A DNA stretch of 64,000 bases, from NCBI RefSeq assembly GCF_003075395.1, contig NZ_QDFV01000007.1, forward strand, positions 62,622 to 126,621, in the 5' to 3' direction. Shown here one piece after another: positions 1 through 9,183 of this stretch (the stretch's first letter is position 1; each line of letters begins with the position of its first letter). The translations under genes and the position numbers were made by a program. The stretch is from Microbacterium sp. TPD7012 (GTDB taxonomy: Bacteria > Actinomycetota > Actinomycetes > Actinomycetales > Microbacteriaceae). The notes under the pieces are model-generated. The model worked only from the letters and a program-made list of their open reading frames with translations. It did not search any database and was not told the DNA's origin.

Positions 1-358
1 GCCATCCGGCGAGTGCGATCGCCTCGACGAGCAGTTCGGACTCGACGCGGTCGATGCGTCCGCCGAGGTCGCGCAGCCCGAGCCAGATCTCGTCCGGAGC
101 CGTGTCGAGGGCATCGTTCTCGGGCGGTGCGACGGCGAGCAGCAGCACGGTCCCGTCCTGATCGCGACCCAGCAGCGCCCAGATCGCGTCGCCGACGGCG
201 TCCGCCTGCACGCGCAGCAGGGTCGAGTCGACGACCCGCACGCGCCCCTCGCGCACCACGATGACCCGGGTTCCGGGGTCGTCTCGCAGACGCTCGAGCA
301 CGTCCGGCTCCTCGCGGAGCTCGGCGGCGCGGTCGAGGGACGGGGGCTGAAAGGTCAT
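1..358 (-). CDS. nudC: NAD(+)/NADH diphosphatase NudC, N-terminal part (runs off the window)
   Basis: The visible 119 codons start at ATG 356-358 (MTFQPPSLDRAAELR). They match the N-terminal domain of NudC-type Nudix hydrolases: a strand carrying VIVVREGRVRVVDS, and a stretch ending DEIWLGLRDLGGRID..ELLVEAIALAGW that precedes the zinc ribbon in this family. NudC hydrolyses NAD(H) to NMN(H) and AMP and can remove NAD caps from RNA. The zinc ribbon and Nudix box lie beyond base 1, so the assignment rests on the N-terminal half and on context: in mycobacteria nudC lies close to the adnAB genes. It is divergent from the kinase-like gene at 423 with 64 bases between them. Confidence 0.68.
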   Translation of the reverse strand, partial: MTFQPPSLDRAAELREEPDVLERLRDDPGTRVIVVREGRVRVVDSTLLRVQADAVGDAIWALLGRDQDGTVLLLAVAPPENDALDTAPDEIWLGLRDLGGRIDRVESELLVEAIALAGW

Positions 359-410
359 CGACTCCCTCTCTCACGGGCGTGGCGGAGGCGGGACCGCCCC
401 GGCGTCGACC

Positions 411-416
411 TACCCT
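411..416 (+). promoter_or_regulatory. -10 element TACCCT for a leaderless start at 423
   Basis: TACCCT fits the actinobacterial -10 pattern TANNNT. It lies six bases before the ATG at 423, so transcription would begin at or next to the start codon. No Shine-Dalgarno sequence with normal spacing is present. Confidence 0.5.
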
Positions 417-422
417 GGGGGC

Positions 423-1838
423 ATGGGACGCTCTCCATTCACTCTAGCCGCGGCGGTGACGGCCGCACTGCCCGGCGCGGAGGTCACGGGTGCTCGCCCT
501 CTGAGCGCCGACGGCGACGGCCGGTTCGACTCGGCGGTCGCCTCTCTGGCCGACGGCCGTGAACTCGCGATCCGCGTCGCCGACGACGAGGAGGCCGCTC
601 GAGAACTGGCCGCGGAGGCCCTGGCGCTGCGTGCCCTGACCGACGGCGCCCGCGCGATGCTGCCGTTCCAGGCGCCCGAGTACATCGGCGAGACATCGGT
701 CGGCGCGGGCCGCGCGCTGGTGACCGAGCTCCTCCCCGGATTCCAGATCGACGCCTCGCTCGTCCCGGCCGGGCGTGGCGCGGCCGAATCGATGGGTGCC
801 GCGATCGCCGCCGTCCACGGGATGCCGACCTCGGTCGTCCGCGGAGCCGGTCTCGTGACCCGCTCGGCAGACGAGACCCGTGACGAGCTGAGCCGCCTCA
901 TCGACTCCGCAGCGGCGACGGGCCGGGTGCCCGCGCGCCTCACGGTGCGCTGGCGCGACGCCGTCGCCGACGACGACCTGTGGCGGTTCGAGTCGACCGT
1001 GGTCCTCGGTGGCGTCCAGGCGACCTCGTTCGTCTTCACGGATCACCCCGAGCGCGGCCCCGAGGTCACCGGCCTCGTCGGATGGCACGGGCTCTCCGTC
1101 GGCGACCCCGCCGTCGATCTCTCCTGGCTGTCGGCTGCACCGGATGCCGCGCCCGACGTGCACGCGACCTACGCGCGTGCGGTCGATCGCGCACCGGATC
1201 CCGGTCTCGAGGTCCGCGCACGACTGCTGGCAGAGCTCGAATTCGCGCGGTGGCTGGTGCACGGCGACGCGATACGCCGGCCCGACATCGTCGATGACGC
1301 GGCCGCGCTGCTCGAATCCCTCGCCGAGGGCCTGCGCACCGACGACCTCAGCATCATCGCGGCCCGGAGCGAGGGGGTAGATTCCGCACTCGACGCTCTG
1401 GACCGTGTGCCGGCCACCGCCGCGACCCACGTGGACACGTCCATGCAGACGGACGCCTACAACCCGAACGAGCTCTGGGCCGCCGCCGCCGACTCCGACG
1501 ACGCGCGCGATGACGATGATGACGCCGATGCCGATGCCGAGCCCACCCCGCCGTGGGCCGCACGCGAGGAGGCATCCGACCCGGAGAGCGCCGATGCCGC
1601 CCACCGCGCCGAGATGCTGAATCTCGAGACCGAGGATCTGTCCGGCGTCGCGAGCATGTTCGCGGGCACGAACGGGGTCGCCGGCGTGCGCGAGGACTCG
1701 CATCCGCTGGCTCCGCAGCGCCGCGAAGCCGACGCCTCGGGCGACGCCTCCGCGGAGGAATCCGCCGACGACTCGGAAGAGGCTCAGCGCGCGGCGCGCG
1801 CCGCGCTCCAGCGCTGGAAGAGCTCGTCCTCCGAGTAG
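423..1838 (+). CDS. Phosphotransferase-fold protein lacking catalytic residues (probable pseudokinase)
   Basis: This 471-residue protein has the fold signature of the APH/ChoK kinase-like family over about residues 1-315: an N-lobe with LAIRVADDEEAARELAAEALALRAL and a C-lobe ending GDPAVDLSWL. The catalytic loop, normally HGDxxxxN, reads VLGGVQATSF near residue 195, so the histidine, the catalytic Asp and the metal-binding Asn are replaced. The second metal Asp (IDW in relatives) is Gly in LVGWHGLSVGDP. The last about 130 residues are an acidic, low-complexity tail rich in Asp, Ala and Glu. It is therefore unlikely to phosphorylate anything in the normal way. Its 3' end overlaps adnB on the opposite strand by 55 bases. 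Partner and role are unknown. Confidence 0.72.
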   Translation: MGRSPFTLAAAVTAALPGAEVTGARPLSADGDGRFDSAVASLADGRELAIRVADDEEAARELAAEALALRALTDGARAMLPFQAPEYIGETSVGAGRALVTELLPGFQIDASLVPAGRGAAESMGAAIAAVHGMPTSVVRGAGLVTRSADETRDELSRLIDSAAATGRVPARLTVRWRDAVADDDLWRFESTVVLGGVQATSFVFTDHPERGPEVTGLVGWHGLSVGDPAVDLSWLSAAPDAAPDVHATYARAVDRAPDPGLEVRARLLAELEFARWLVHGDAIRRPDIVDDAAALLESLAEGLRTDDLSIIAARSEGVDSALDALDRVPATAATHVDTSMQTDAYNPNELWAAAADSDDARDDDDDADADAEPTPPWAAREEASDPESADAAHRAEMLNLETEDLSGVASMFAGTNGVAGVREDSHPLAPQRREADASGDASAEESADDSEEAQRAARAALQRWKSSSSE

Positions 1839-4800
1839 ACCCGGTCGCCGCGGATGACGAGATCGTCCGCGACGTAGTACAGCGCGACGTCGATCTCGTC
1901 CAACGGCACCTCGAAGCGTCGGTGGTAGGCGAGACGGTAGAGCGCGAGCTGCAGCATCCGCTCGTCCCGCTCCTGCGCCGTGCGCGGCGCCTTGCCCGTC
2001 TTCCAGTCGACGATCTCGATGCGCCCGCCGCGGTCGTCACGACGATAGACGGCGTCGAGCTTGCAGATGACGATGTGCGCCTGCTCGGTCCCGTCGACAC
2101 CCGCGCCGAGCGCGAAGTCGATCTCGATCTCGACGGCGATCGGCTTCAGGCCGCCCCACTCGCTGCGCTCGAACGTCTCCTGCAGCGCCGCGAGATCTGC
2201 GGCATCCGCCGACGACGTCGGACCGTCGGCGCTGCCGCCGGCGGCGAACCCGGCTTCGGTGGGCGGCTCGTCCTCGTCGAGCTCCCACAGCGCCTCATCG
2301 ACACGGCTTCCGACGCCGACGAGCTCTGAGCGCTGCTCGACCCAGGCGTGGAACAGCGTGCCCAGCCGCGTCTGCCGGTAGGGCCGTTCGGGCATCGGCC
2401 GCACGATCGAGGACAGCGTTCCGGTGAAGTCCGTGACGTAGTCCTTGAAGCGCGAGGCCGGGACGCGGGTCGGGGCCGCGGCATCCGTCCCCCGCTGGCG
2501 TGCGGCGCGCTCGGCGAGCAGGCGGGTCAGCTCCGGGGAAGGCTGCGCGACGCCGGTCCTGGTCGCCTGATCGACAGCTGCCGCCGCCGCGGTCACGGCG
2601 GCGCGCCGTGCACCCAGCGGATCGAGCGGCCAGGTGAGCGTCGACCCCGGCCCTTCGTAGGGATTCTCGTCCGGGTCGACCGGCTCGATCGGCTCCAGCC
2701 CCTGCACCTCGATGGCCTCGATGAGGTAGGGGCTCGGCGTGCGCGGCGCCTTCTGCCCCGCCCAGTGCGCACCGCTGAGCAGCAGGTCGGTCCGCGCACG
2801 CGTCACCGCGACATACGCGAGCCGACGTTCCTCCTGCTGCTGATACGCGCGGTGCGCGTCTTTGAAGCGTTTGAGGGCCCCGCCCTGAGGGTTGGCCTTC
2901 GTCGCTCCGCCGGAGAGCGAGGCCTGCGCGAGCTTCTGCCGCTTCTCGGGGTCGGTCTCCTCCCCCATCGCCTCGACGGGATCCCACTCGAAGCGCGGCA
3001 GCGCATCGCGATCGCCGCGCAGCGCGAAGGGCACCACGCCGAAGCCGAACCAGCCCGAGGTGTCCGAGACGCGACTGGGCAGCTCGTCGGCCACGAGCCG
3101 GACCACGGCGACCGCGTCCCACTCCAACCCCTTCGAACCGTGGATCGTGAGCAGCTGGACGACCCCCGGTTCCGGCGGTTCCGGTCGGGGCATGAGCTCA
3201 TCGGTGCTCTCGGCCTTGTCGAGCCAGGCCAGGAGGCTTCCGATGGTGCCGCGGTCGTCCGCGGCGAGGAACGCCCGCACCTCGTCGGCGAAGGCCCGCA
3301 GCTGGGTCGCCGCGATCCGGGCAGGGCCCCTGGTCTCGTTCGACGCGAGCTCGATGTCCAGCCGCAGCTCCATCTCGATCAACCGGATCAGCTCCGGGAT
3401 CGGCTGCGAGGATGCCCGCCGCAGGCGCTCGAGCATCTCGCCGGCCGCGCGGATCCGTGCGCGCCCCTCCGGCGTGATCTCCTCGAGCATGCGGTAGTCG
3501 TCCCTGACCGCGCGCACGACGTCGACGGCGTCGATGATCGACACCGCCTCGTCGGCCCCGCGCGACGAACGCAGCCTCGCCCGCACCTCCTCCGGCAAGG
3601 GCGCCATGTCGGTGTCTCGTTCGGCGAGCGTGCGACCGAGGTCGTACAGCGCACCCATGTCGGCGACCCCCACGCCGAAGCGCGGTCCGGTGAGCAGGCG
3701 GATCAGTGCCGACCCCGCCGTCGGGTCGTGGACGACCCGCAGCGTGGAGACGACATCGACCACCTCGGGCGTCGTGAGCAGTCCCCCGAGGCCGAGGATC
3801 CGATGCGGGATGCCGCGGGCGGCGAGCGCTCCGGCGAAGGTCTGCATGTGCCTCTTCGACCGGAAGAGGATCGCGCCGGTGTGGGGACCGTGGTCTCCCT
3901 GCCCTCCGGCTGCACCCTGCGCCTCGTGCGCGGCGCGACGCTCGGCGAACCATTCCGCGACGGCCGCGGCCTCGTCGTCGACCGTGAACGGGAAGCGCAC
4001 GCTCACGACTCCGTCGCCCGCGCCCGGACGCGGTTCGAGCGGCGGCACATCGAGTCCCGGCCGCTGCAGGGGTTCGAGCACGCGGTTCGCGATGTCGAGG
4101 ATGCCGCGGTCATTGCGCCAGCTCGTCATCAGGCTGTACGTCTGCGCGGCTCCCGTGCTCGCGAATGTCTTCGAGAAGGCGTACAGGTTGTCGGCGCTCG
4201 CGCCCCGCCACCCGTAGATCGACTGGTGCGGGTCGCCGACCGCCATGACCGCGGAATCCCGGAAGAGCTCGGCGAGGAACCGGGTCTGGATGACGGAGGT
4301 GTCCTGATACTCGTCGAGGAGCACGACACGGTGCTGCTCGCGGAGCTCGGCGCGCACGTCGGGGGCGGACTCGACGATGTCGTAGGCGCCGCCCACCTGG
4401 TCGGCGAAGTCGAGCACGCCGCGCCGCTCCTTCTCGGCCATGTAGTCGCGAACGAGGTCGGCGAGGGTGGGCAGGCTCAGCAGGTTCGACGCCGCCTTCT
4501 CGACGTCGGCGTTCGACCGGTAGGGGGCGAAGGCGAGTGCCTGCTCCCGCGCGATCCGCTCCGCGAGGTCGAGATCGACGCGGTGATCCAGCGCATCCCC
4601 GGCCAGCCGCTGCACGGCGTCGATCACGGTCCCGAGAGCGAAGTCGATGCTCTCGAGCTCGGGAAGGTCGCTGCGCAGCACCACCTCGCGCGCCAGCATC
4701 CAGGACGCGGCTTGGCTGAGCATCGCCACGTCGGGGTCGCGACCGATCCGCGCGGCGTGCTCGCGGACGATCCCGTCGGCGAAGGCGTTGTACGTCGACA

Positions 4801-5290
4801 CCCGCGGACGGATCATCAGGTCCTCGGCGGCGCGGGGCGTCGCCGGATCCCACCCCGTCCCGAATCCCGACGCCAGCTCGTCGAGGACGTGGGTGCGCAC
4901 GAGCTCGCGCTGACGTCCCGACGCCGCATCCGTGACGCGGCGGAGCGCATCGCCGCGAACGATCTCGTCGAGATGCGGCAGCAGTCCCCGTCGTCCGTAC
5001 TCGTCGATCACGGAGAGGCGGGTCCCGATCCGCTCGGCGAGCTCCCCTGCCGCCTTGCGCGTGAAGGTGAGCCCGAGGATCTCGTCGCGGCGCACGTGCC
5101 CGTTGGCGACGAGCCATACGACGCGTCCCGACATGGTCTCGGTCTTGCCGCTGCCCGCGCCGGCGACGACGAGCGCCGGCTCAGGTGGCGCCTCGATCAC
5201 GCGCTGCTGCGCCGCGGTGGGCGGCGGCTGCCCCAGGGCGGCGGCGATGTCGGTCGCGGACAGGCTGCCGGATACCGCCCATGCCGTCAC
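1784..5290 (-). CDS. adnB: AdnB, UvrD-like helicase-nuclease subunit of the AdnAB recombination machine
   Basis: This 1168-residue protein has a full SF1 helicase core: Walker A GAGSGKTET near residue 45, a Q-motif Gln upstream (TAAQQRVIEAP), motif Ia LGLTFTRKAAGELAERI, motif II VVLLDEYQDTS, motif III GDPHQSIYGWRGA, motif V LLTIHGSKGLEWD and motif VI LAYVAVTRAR. A RecB-type nuclease domain follows at the C-terminus (CKLDAVYRR, IVDWKTGKAP, LQLALYRLAY), with the acidic and Lys residues intact. AdnAB resects double-strand breaks in actinobacteria in place of RecBCD. I chose GTG 5290 because it forms a GTGA overlap with the adnA stop; an ATG 11 codons upstream at 5323 would need a longer overlap. 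Confidence 0.9.
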   Translation of the reverse strand: MTAWAVSGSLSATDIAAALGQPPPTAAQQRVIEAPPEPALVVAGAGSGKTETMSGRVVWLVANGHVRRDEILGLTFTRKAAGELAERIGTRLSVIDEYGRRGLLPHLDEIVRGDALRRVTDAASGRQRELVRTHVLDELASGFGTGWDPATPRAAEDLMIRPRVSTYNAFADGIVREHAARIGRDPDVAMLSQAASWMLAREVVLRSDLPELESIDFALGTVIDAVQRLAGDALDHRVDLDLAERIAREQALAFAPYRSNADVEKAASNLLSLPTLADLVRDYMAEKERRGVLDFADQVGGAYDIVESAPDVRAELREQHRVVLLDEYQDTSVIQTRFLAELFRDSAVMAVGDPHQSIYGWRGASADNLYAFSKTFASTGAAQTYSLMTSWRNDRGILDIANRVLEPLQRPGLDVPPLEPRPGAGDGVVSVRFPFTVDDEAAAVAEWFAERRAAHEAQGAAGGQGDHGPHTGAILFRSKRHMQTFAGALAARGIPHRILGLGGLLTTPEVVDVVSTLRVVHDPTAGSALIRLLTGPRFGVGVADMGALYDLGRTLAERDTDMAPLPEEVRARLRSSRGADEAVSIIDAVDVVRAVRDDYRMLEEITPEGRARIRAAGEMLERLRRASSQPIPELIRLIEMELRLDIELASNETRGPARIAATQLRAFADEVRAFLAADDRGTIGSLLAWLDKAESTDELMPRPEPPEPGVVQLLTIHGSKGLEWDAVAVVRLVADELPSRVSDTSGWFGFGVVPFALRGDRDALPRFEWDPVEAMGEETDPEKRQKLAQASLSGGATKANPQGGALKRFKDAHRAYQQQEERRLAYVAVTRARTDLLLSGAHWAGQKAPRTPSPYLIEAIEVQGLEPIEPVDPDENPYEGPGSTLTWPLDPLGARRAAVTAAAAAVDQATRTGVAQPSPELTRLLAERAARQRGTDAAAPTRVPASRFKDYVTDFTGTLSSIVRPMPERPYRQTRLGTLFHAWVEQRSELVGVGSRVDEALWELDEDEPPTEAGFAAGGSADGPTSSADAADLAALQETFERSEWGGLKPIAVEIEIDFALGAGVDGTEQAHIVICKLDAVYRRDDRGGRIEIVDWKTGKAPRTAQERDERMLQLALYRLAYHRRFEVPLDEIDVALYYVADDLVIRGDRVYSEDELFQRWSAARAAR

Positions 5291-8200
5291 GAGCTCACCG
5301 CCGGCACGGTGTGGATGCGGCACGGGTGCACGCGGCGCTGCGTGTCGGCGCAGTGCGACTCGACCTGGGCCGTGAAGCTCGACGCCGACATGCCGCGCGC
5401 CGCGCCCGCCACTCGGCGCAGGAAGGCCGAGCGCGACTCGTCGTCGAGCGTGTGCTGGTGGGCGATCCGGTAGTCGCTCTTCGCGAGGGTCTTCGACACG
5501 ATAACGAGGCGCGCACCGGCGAGCGATTCGGGCGGAGCACCCTCGATCAGCCCCTGCTGCACGGCGACCTGGTACGCCGCGAGCTGGGCATGCTCGAGCA
5601 CGCCGGAGTCGGACTCCGGATCGGTCTTGCCGGTCTTCAGGTCGACCACCACGGTCGGCCCGGCCGGACCGCCCGACATCGACTCCCAGCCGCGGCCGCG
5701 CGCATGCGCATGCTCGCCGAGCCCCGGCGGATAGGCCTCGACCCGGTCGATGTACCCGTGGATGATGGCCTGATTCGCGCGGTCCTCGCCGACGGCGTGC
5801 ACGACGGGTGCGGCCTCCTCGTCCGCCAGGTCGACGGCGAACCGGAACTCGACCTCGCTGCCGATGACCTGGCCGTCGTCACGGCGCACGTCGCCGAGGT
5901 ACGCATGCAGCCGATCGACGAACAGGTCGGCGCGCCGACGCTCCTTGCGCCCGATCCACTCGGTCTCGAAGTCGAGTTCGGGCCAGTGCTCGGCGACGAT
6001 CGCGCGCATCTGCTCGAGGTCGCCGTCGGGAACCCGCTCCATCACCTCGTGCACGATCGTCCCGATCCCCGCCGTGGGGGGCATGACGGTGTCGCCGCCG
6101 AGAGCCGCGACGACCCAGTTCAGGCCGCACTCCTCGTACGATTCCATCTTCGAGGGCGACACGCGCGCCCCGGCGACCGCCAGATCGCGCAGCGGAGCAT
6201 CCGTCGATCGCGGGGTCACGCCGTACCATTCGGCCGGATCGGCGCCCGGCACGCCTTCGCGGGCGAGGACGGCGAGTTGCGCGGCCGCCTCGCGCCGCAG
6301 CGTCTCGGAGGTCACGGAGGTGAGCGTGCGACGGTGACGGGCGACCATGCCGCGCAGGGTGAGCGGATGCTCGGCCGACACGTGACGCTCCGGCGGCTCG
6401 GGGGCGGGCAGGAAGCCGAAGAAAGCGCTGGGCGTCATGTCGTCGTCGTCGACCGCGGTGATGAGGAGCCGGTCGCGCGCGCGCGAGATGGCCCGCACGA
6501 ACAGGCGCAGCTCATCGTGCAGAGCCGCGCGGCGACGGTCGACGACGCCGGGGGCCTCGATTCTCGTCCCCGTCCGAGCGGCCTCGATCTCGTCGGCGAG
6601 CCGCCAGGTCTGCAGCAGTCCTCCGCGCAGGCGGACGTTGGGCCAGACGCCGTCCTGCACACCGGCGACGACCACGACGTCGAATTCGGTGCCGAGCGCG
6701 GTCGCCGGCGTCAGCAGCGTCACCTTGCCCGGTCGATCCGGCGTCGAGAGCGAGTCCTCGGGGACCTCGCTGTCGAGGATGTCGCGGACGAACGTCTCGG
6801 GCTTCTCGTTCGGCGAGCGCTCGACGAAACGCTTCGCCGCGTCGAACAGCGACACCAGCGCATCGAGGGAACGTGCGGTCTCGGCACCGGTCGGCAGAAG
6901 CGAGATCTCCCGCCAGGCCACATGCAGTCTGCGTCCGTCGACCGCGCGGGCCTGGTCCCACACCCGCCACAGGAGGTCGTGGATGGTCTCTCCCGCGGAC
7001 GCGGCATCGGCGAGCGCAGCGATCGTCTCGGCGAACCGCGCCGCGCTGCGGGACTCGGCAGCGTCGATCAGCGTCAGGTGGGCGGGAGCGGCCATCGCCT
7101 GCCGCAGCAGCTCGCGGGCAGGGGTCGACCCGCCCTGTTCGAGCTCGATGTGCCGCAGCCGCGCACGCAGACGCCGTAGCCCGATGGCGTCCATCCCGCC
7201 GAACGGGGTGCGCAGCGCCTCCTCCAGCGCCTGCGGGGTCCGCTCGTCGGCCGGCGTCAGCGCGAGACGCACGACGCCGACGATGTCGCGCACGATGCCC
7301 TCGCTGCCGAGCGGACGCTGGACGCCTGCCGCTCGTGTCGGGATCTCGCGGGCCGCCAGCTCGGTCTCGAGCGTCGTCACCTGACGGGTGTCGTGCGCGA
7401 TGACGGCCATGCGATCCCAGCGGACGCCGTCGGTCAGATGCCAGTCGCGCATGACGCCCGCGATGCGGTCCAGCTCCTCGTACGGCGAAGGGGCGATGAA
7501 GGTGCTCACGGCCGCCGCAGCCTCGTCGGCCACCGGCACCGGCGCCCGGCGGTGCTCGACGCGACCGGAGACGCCGATCGCCTGGGTCACGGTGCGCGTC
7601 AGAGCGGTGAGCGCCGGACGCTGACGGTGCGACCCGTCGAGGACGCGCACGTCGCCCAGCACGCCGGCGAGCTGTGCGAAGAGCTCGGGGCTGGCGCCGC
7701 GGAAGGCTCCGGAGGAGATGTCGGGATCGCCGAACGCGAGCACCGCGATCCCCCGGCTCCGCAGAGCCCCGACCACGGCGATCCCGCCTCGGGTCAGCTC
7801 CTGCGCGTCGTCGATGAGCACGACCCGCAGCGACGCGAGCGGACCGAGCGCAGCGGGCTCGGCGGTCTGCAGGATCGCGCTCGCCTCGCTGAGCAGGTCG
7901 GCGGCGTCGCGGTGCGCCGAGCGCAGGGCGTCGAGCACCGCACGGTACTCGACGAGGAACTCGGCCGCGGCGGCCCACACCTCGTTGCCCGACGCGCGGA
8001 GCTCGTCGGGGTGGGCGCCGATCTCGGTGCACTCCGCGAGGAAGGCTCGCAGCTCGGAGCGGAATCCCTTGGACGCGCGCACGGATGCGCTGAGCGCCTC
8101 GGGCCACGGGATGCGCTCGTCTTCGGCGTCGCCCGCCAGCAGCTCCGCGATGATGCGGTCCTGGTCGGCGCCCGTGAGCAGAGCCGGCGGCTCGGCGCCG

Positions 8201-8496
8201 GCACGCACCATCGCGCCGCGCACGAGCTGGAAGGCGAACGAGCCCAGCGAGCGAGCGAGGGGCCCCGGAGTCGCCTGCCCGATGCGCACGCCGATCCGGT
8301 CGCGCAGCGCGGTCGCGGCCTGGCGGCTCGGCGTGAGCACGAGCACCTCCTCCGGGCGCATCCCCTCGGTGTCGAGCAGGTGCACGACGCGATCGACGAG
8401 GGTGCGGGTCTTCCCGGTGCCCGGCGCGCCGATGATGACCCCCGAGGCGGTCGACGCGGCGGCGACGACGGCTCGCTGCGCGGCATCCGGTGTCAT
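5287..8496 (-). CDS. adnA: AdnA, helicase-nuclease subunit of AdnAB
   Basis: This 1069-residue SF1 helicase-like protein starts MTPDAAQRAVVAAA, with Walker A GAPGTGKTRT near residue 25, motif II VVLIDDAQELTR and a C-terminal PD-(D/E)XK nuclease (GTIVHEVMERV, IHGYIDRVEAY, VVDLKTGK, AQLAAYQ). The nuclease residues look intact, so both AdnA and AdnB should carry nuclease sites, as in mycobacterial AdnAB. The helicase half is more diverged than that of AdnB, as is usual. I favour ATG 8496, which has a -10 motif TACCGT exactly seven bases upstream, over the in-frame ATG at 8526, which would add MSARPDTVED. It is translationally coupled to adnB downstream. Confidence 0.87.
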   Translation of the reverse strand: MTPDAAQRAVVAAASTASGVIIGAPGTGKTRTLVDRVVHLLDTEGMRPEEVLVLTPSRQAATALRDRIGVRIGQATPGPLARSLGSFAFQLVRGAMVRAGAEPPALLTGADQDRIIAELLAGDAEDERIPWPEALSASVRASKGFRSELRAFLAECTEIGAHPDELRASGNEVWAAAAEFLVEYRAVLDALRSAHRDAADLLSEASAILQTAEPAALGPLASLRVVLIDDAQELTRGGIAVVGALRSRGIAVLAFGDPDISSGAFRGASPELFAQLAGVLGDVRVLDGSHRQRPALTALTRTVTQAIGVSGRVEHRRAPVPVADEAAAAVSTFIAPSPYEELDRIAGVMRDWHLTDGVRWDRMAVIAHDTRQVTTLETELAAREIPTRAAGVQRPLGSEGIVRDIVGVVRLALTPADERTPQALEEALRTPFGGMDAIGLRRLRARLRHIELEQGGSTPARELLRQAMAAPAHLTLIDAAESRSAARFAETIAALADAASAGETIHDLLWRVWDQARAVDGRRLHVAWREISLLPTGAETARSLDALVSLFDAAKRFVERSPNEKPETFVRDILDSEVPEDSLSTPDRPGKVTLLTPATALGTEFDVVVVAGVQDGVWPNVRLRGGLLQTWRLADEIEAARTGTRIEAPGVVDRRRAALHDELRLFVRAISRARDRLLITAVDDDDMTPSAFFGFLPAPEPPERHVSAEHPLTLRGMVARHRRTLTSVTSETLRREAAAQLAVLAREGVPGADPAEWYGVTPRSTDAPLRDLAVAGARVSPSKMESYEECGLNWVVAALGGDTVMPPTAGIGTIVHEVMERVPDGDLEQMRAIVAEHWPELDFETEWIGRKERRRADLFVDRLHAYLGDVRRDDGQVIGSEVEFRFAVDLADEEAAPVVHAVGEDRANQAIIHGYIDRVEAYPPGLGEHAHARGRGWESMSGGPAGPTVVVDLKTGKTDPESDSGVLEHAQLAAYQVAVQQGLIEGAPPESLAGARLVIVSKTLAKSDYRIAHQHTLDDESRSAFLRRVAGAARGMSASSFTAQVESHCADTQRRVHPCRIHTVPAVSS

Positions 8497-8503
8497 GTCC
8501 TCC

Positions 8504-8509
8504 ACGGTA
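8504..8509 (-). promoter_or_regulatory. -10 element TACCGT for adnAB (leaderless)
   Basis: On the minus strand TACCGT is followed by seven bases (GGAGGAC) and then ATG 8496. The GGAGG is too close to the ATG to be an ordinary ribosome-binding site, so a leaderless transcript is the simpler reading. Confidence 0.45.
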
Positions 8510-8608
8510 TCGGGGCGCGCGGACATCGTCGCCGCGCCCTGCCCGCACGCCGTGTGCGCTCACGGCGAAACCGGCTCCGGCGGCCGATCCTGCCCGGTGC
8601 GCGCGGGG

Positions 8609-8614
8609 TAGAGT
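8609..8614 (+). promoter_or_regulatory. -10 element TAGAGT for the DUF3107 gene
   Basis: TAGAGT lies 31 bases before the GTG at 8646. This leaves a short leader that contains a good ribosome-binding site, AAGGAG at 8635-8640, five bases before the start codon. Confidence 0.5.
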
Positions 8615-8645
8615 TGGGACGTCCGACGAACTTCAAGGAGCACGC

Positions 8646-8870
8646 GTGGAAATCCGCATCGGCATCATCAACACCGGCCGCGAGCTGAGCTTCGACACCG
8701 GCGCGAGCGCGGACGAGGTCCGCACCCAGGTCTCGGCCGCACTCGAGCAGAGCTCGACGCACCTGAACTTCTCCGACGTGAAGGGCAACTCCTACCTCGT
8801 CCCGACCGCGAACCTCGCCTACATCGAGCTGGGCTCCGAGGAATCCCGCCGCGTCGGCTTCGTCGCCTGA
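8646..8870 (+). CDS. DUF3107 family protein (TB9.4-like)
   Basis: This 74-residue small acidic protein (start VEIRIGIINTGRELSFDTG, end SEESRRVGFVA) matches the DUF3107 family, which is near-universal in actinobacteria and includes mycobacterial TB9.4. It looks like a single compact alpha/beta domain with no signal peptide or membrane segment. Its biochemical role is unknown. The GTG start is fixed by AAGGAG five bases upstream. It is divergent from adnA and lies eight bases before a small membrane protein gene, so the downstream pair is probably co-transcribed with it. Confidence 0.88.
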   Translation: MEIRIGIINTGRELSFDTGASADEVRTQVSAALEQSSTHLNFSDVKGNSYLVPTANLAYIELGSEESRRVGFVA

Positions 8871-8877
8871 CCGGACG

Positions 8878-9165
8878 ATGTACATCCTCCTCGCGCTCAT
8901 CGGCGCGTGCGCTCTCGGCATCGGCGCGCACTATCTGATCGGCGGCCGCGACCTGCGCGGCGTCGCCGTGACTCCGGCCATCGCGACGGCCGTGTCGGCG
9001 ATCGCGTACACCGGCCTGCAGTGGGCGGGGCTCGGCGAGGACAGCATCTGGCTCTGGCTCGCGAGCGTCCTCGGAGCCGTGGCCGTCGCAGTCCTGGCGA
9101 CGGTGGCGATCGTCGCGGTGCGCCGCCGATCGGATGCCCAGGCCAAGGCCGCGCTCGGGATCTGA
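8878..9165 (+). CDS. Small membrane protein, three predicted helices
   Basis: This 95-residue protein consists almost entirely of three hydrophobic segments: MYILLALIGACALGIGAHYL, then AVTPAIATAVSAIAYTGLQW, then a segment starting WLWLASVLGAVAVAVLATVA. A basic tail follows (VRRRSDAQAKAALGI). I do not recognise a named family. It lies eight bases downstream of the DUF3107 gene and 18 bases before another membrane protein gene, which suggests one transcript. The ribosome-binding site is weak. Confidence 0.72.
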   Translation: MYILLALIGACALGIGAHYLIGGRDLRGVAVTPAIATAVSAIAYTGLQWAGLGEDSIWLWLASVLGAVAVAVLATVAIVAVRRRSDAQAKAALGI

Positions 9166-9183
9166 CCCGGCGACCGAGCTGAC

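Noticed and set aside
13..264. An 83-codon Arg-rich plus-strand frame at the window start
   Set aside because: The opposite strand encodes a good match to NudC; the plus-strand frame is a low-complexity shadow.
2348..5473. A 1041-codon open frame on the plus strand, antisense to adnB
   Set aside because: It is a GC-driven shadow frame: its composition is dominated by Arg, Gly, His and Val, it has no recognisable domain, and the opposite strand encodes a full set of helicase and nuclease motifs.
5185..7179. A 664-codon plus-strand frame opposite adnA
   Set aside because: It has the same shadow-frame composition and no domains; adnA on the other strand explains the open frame.
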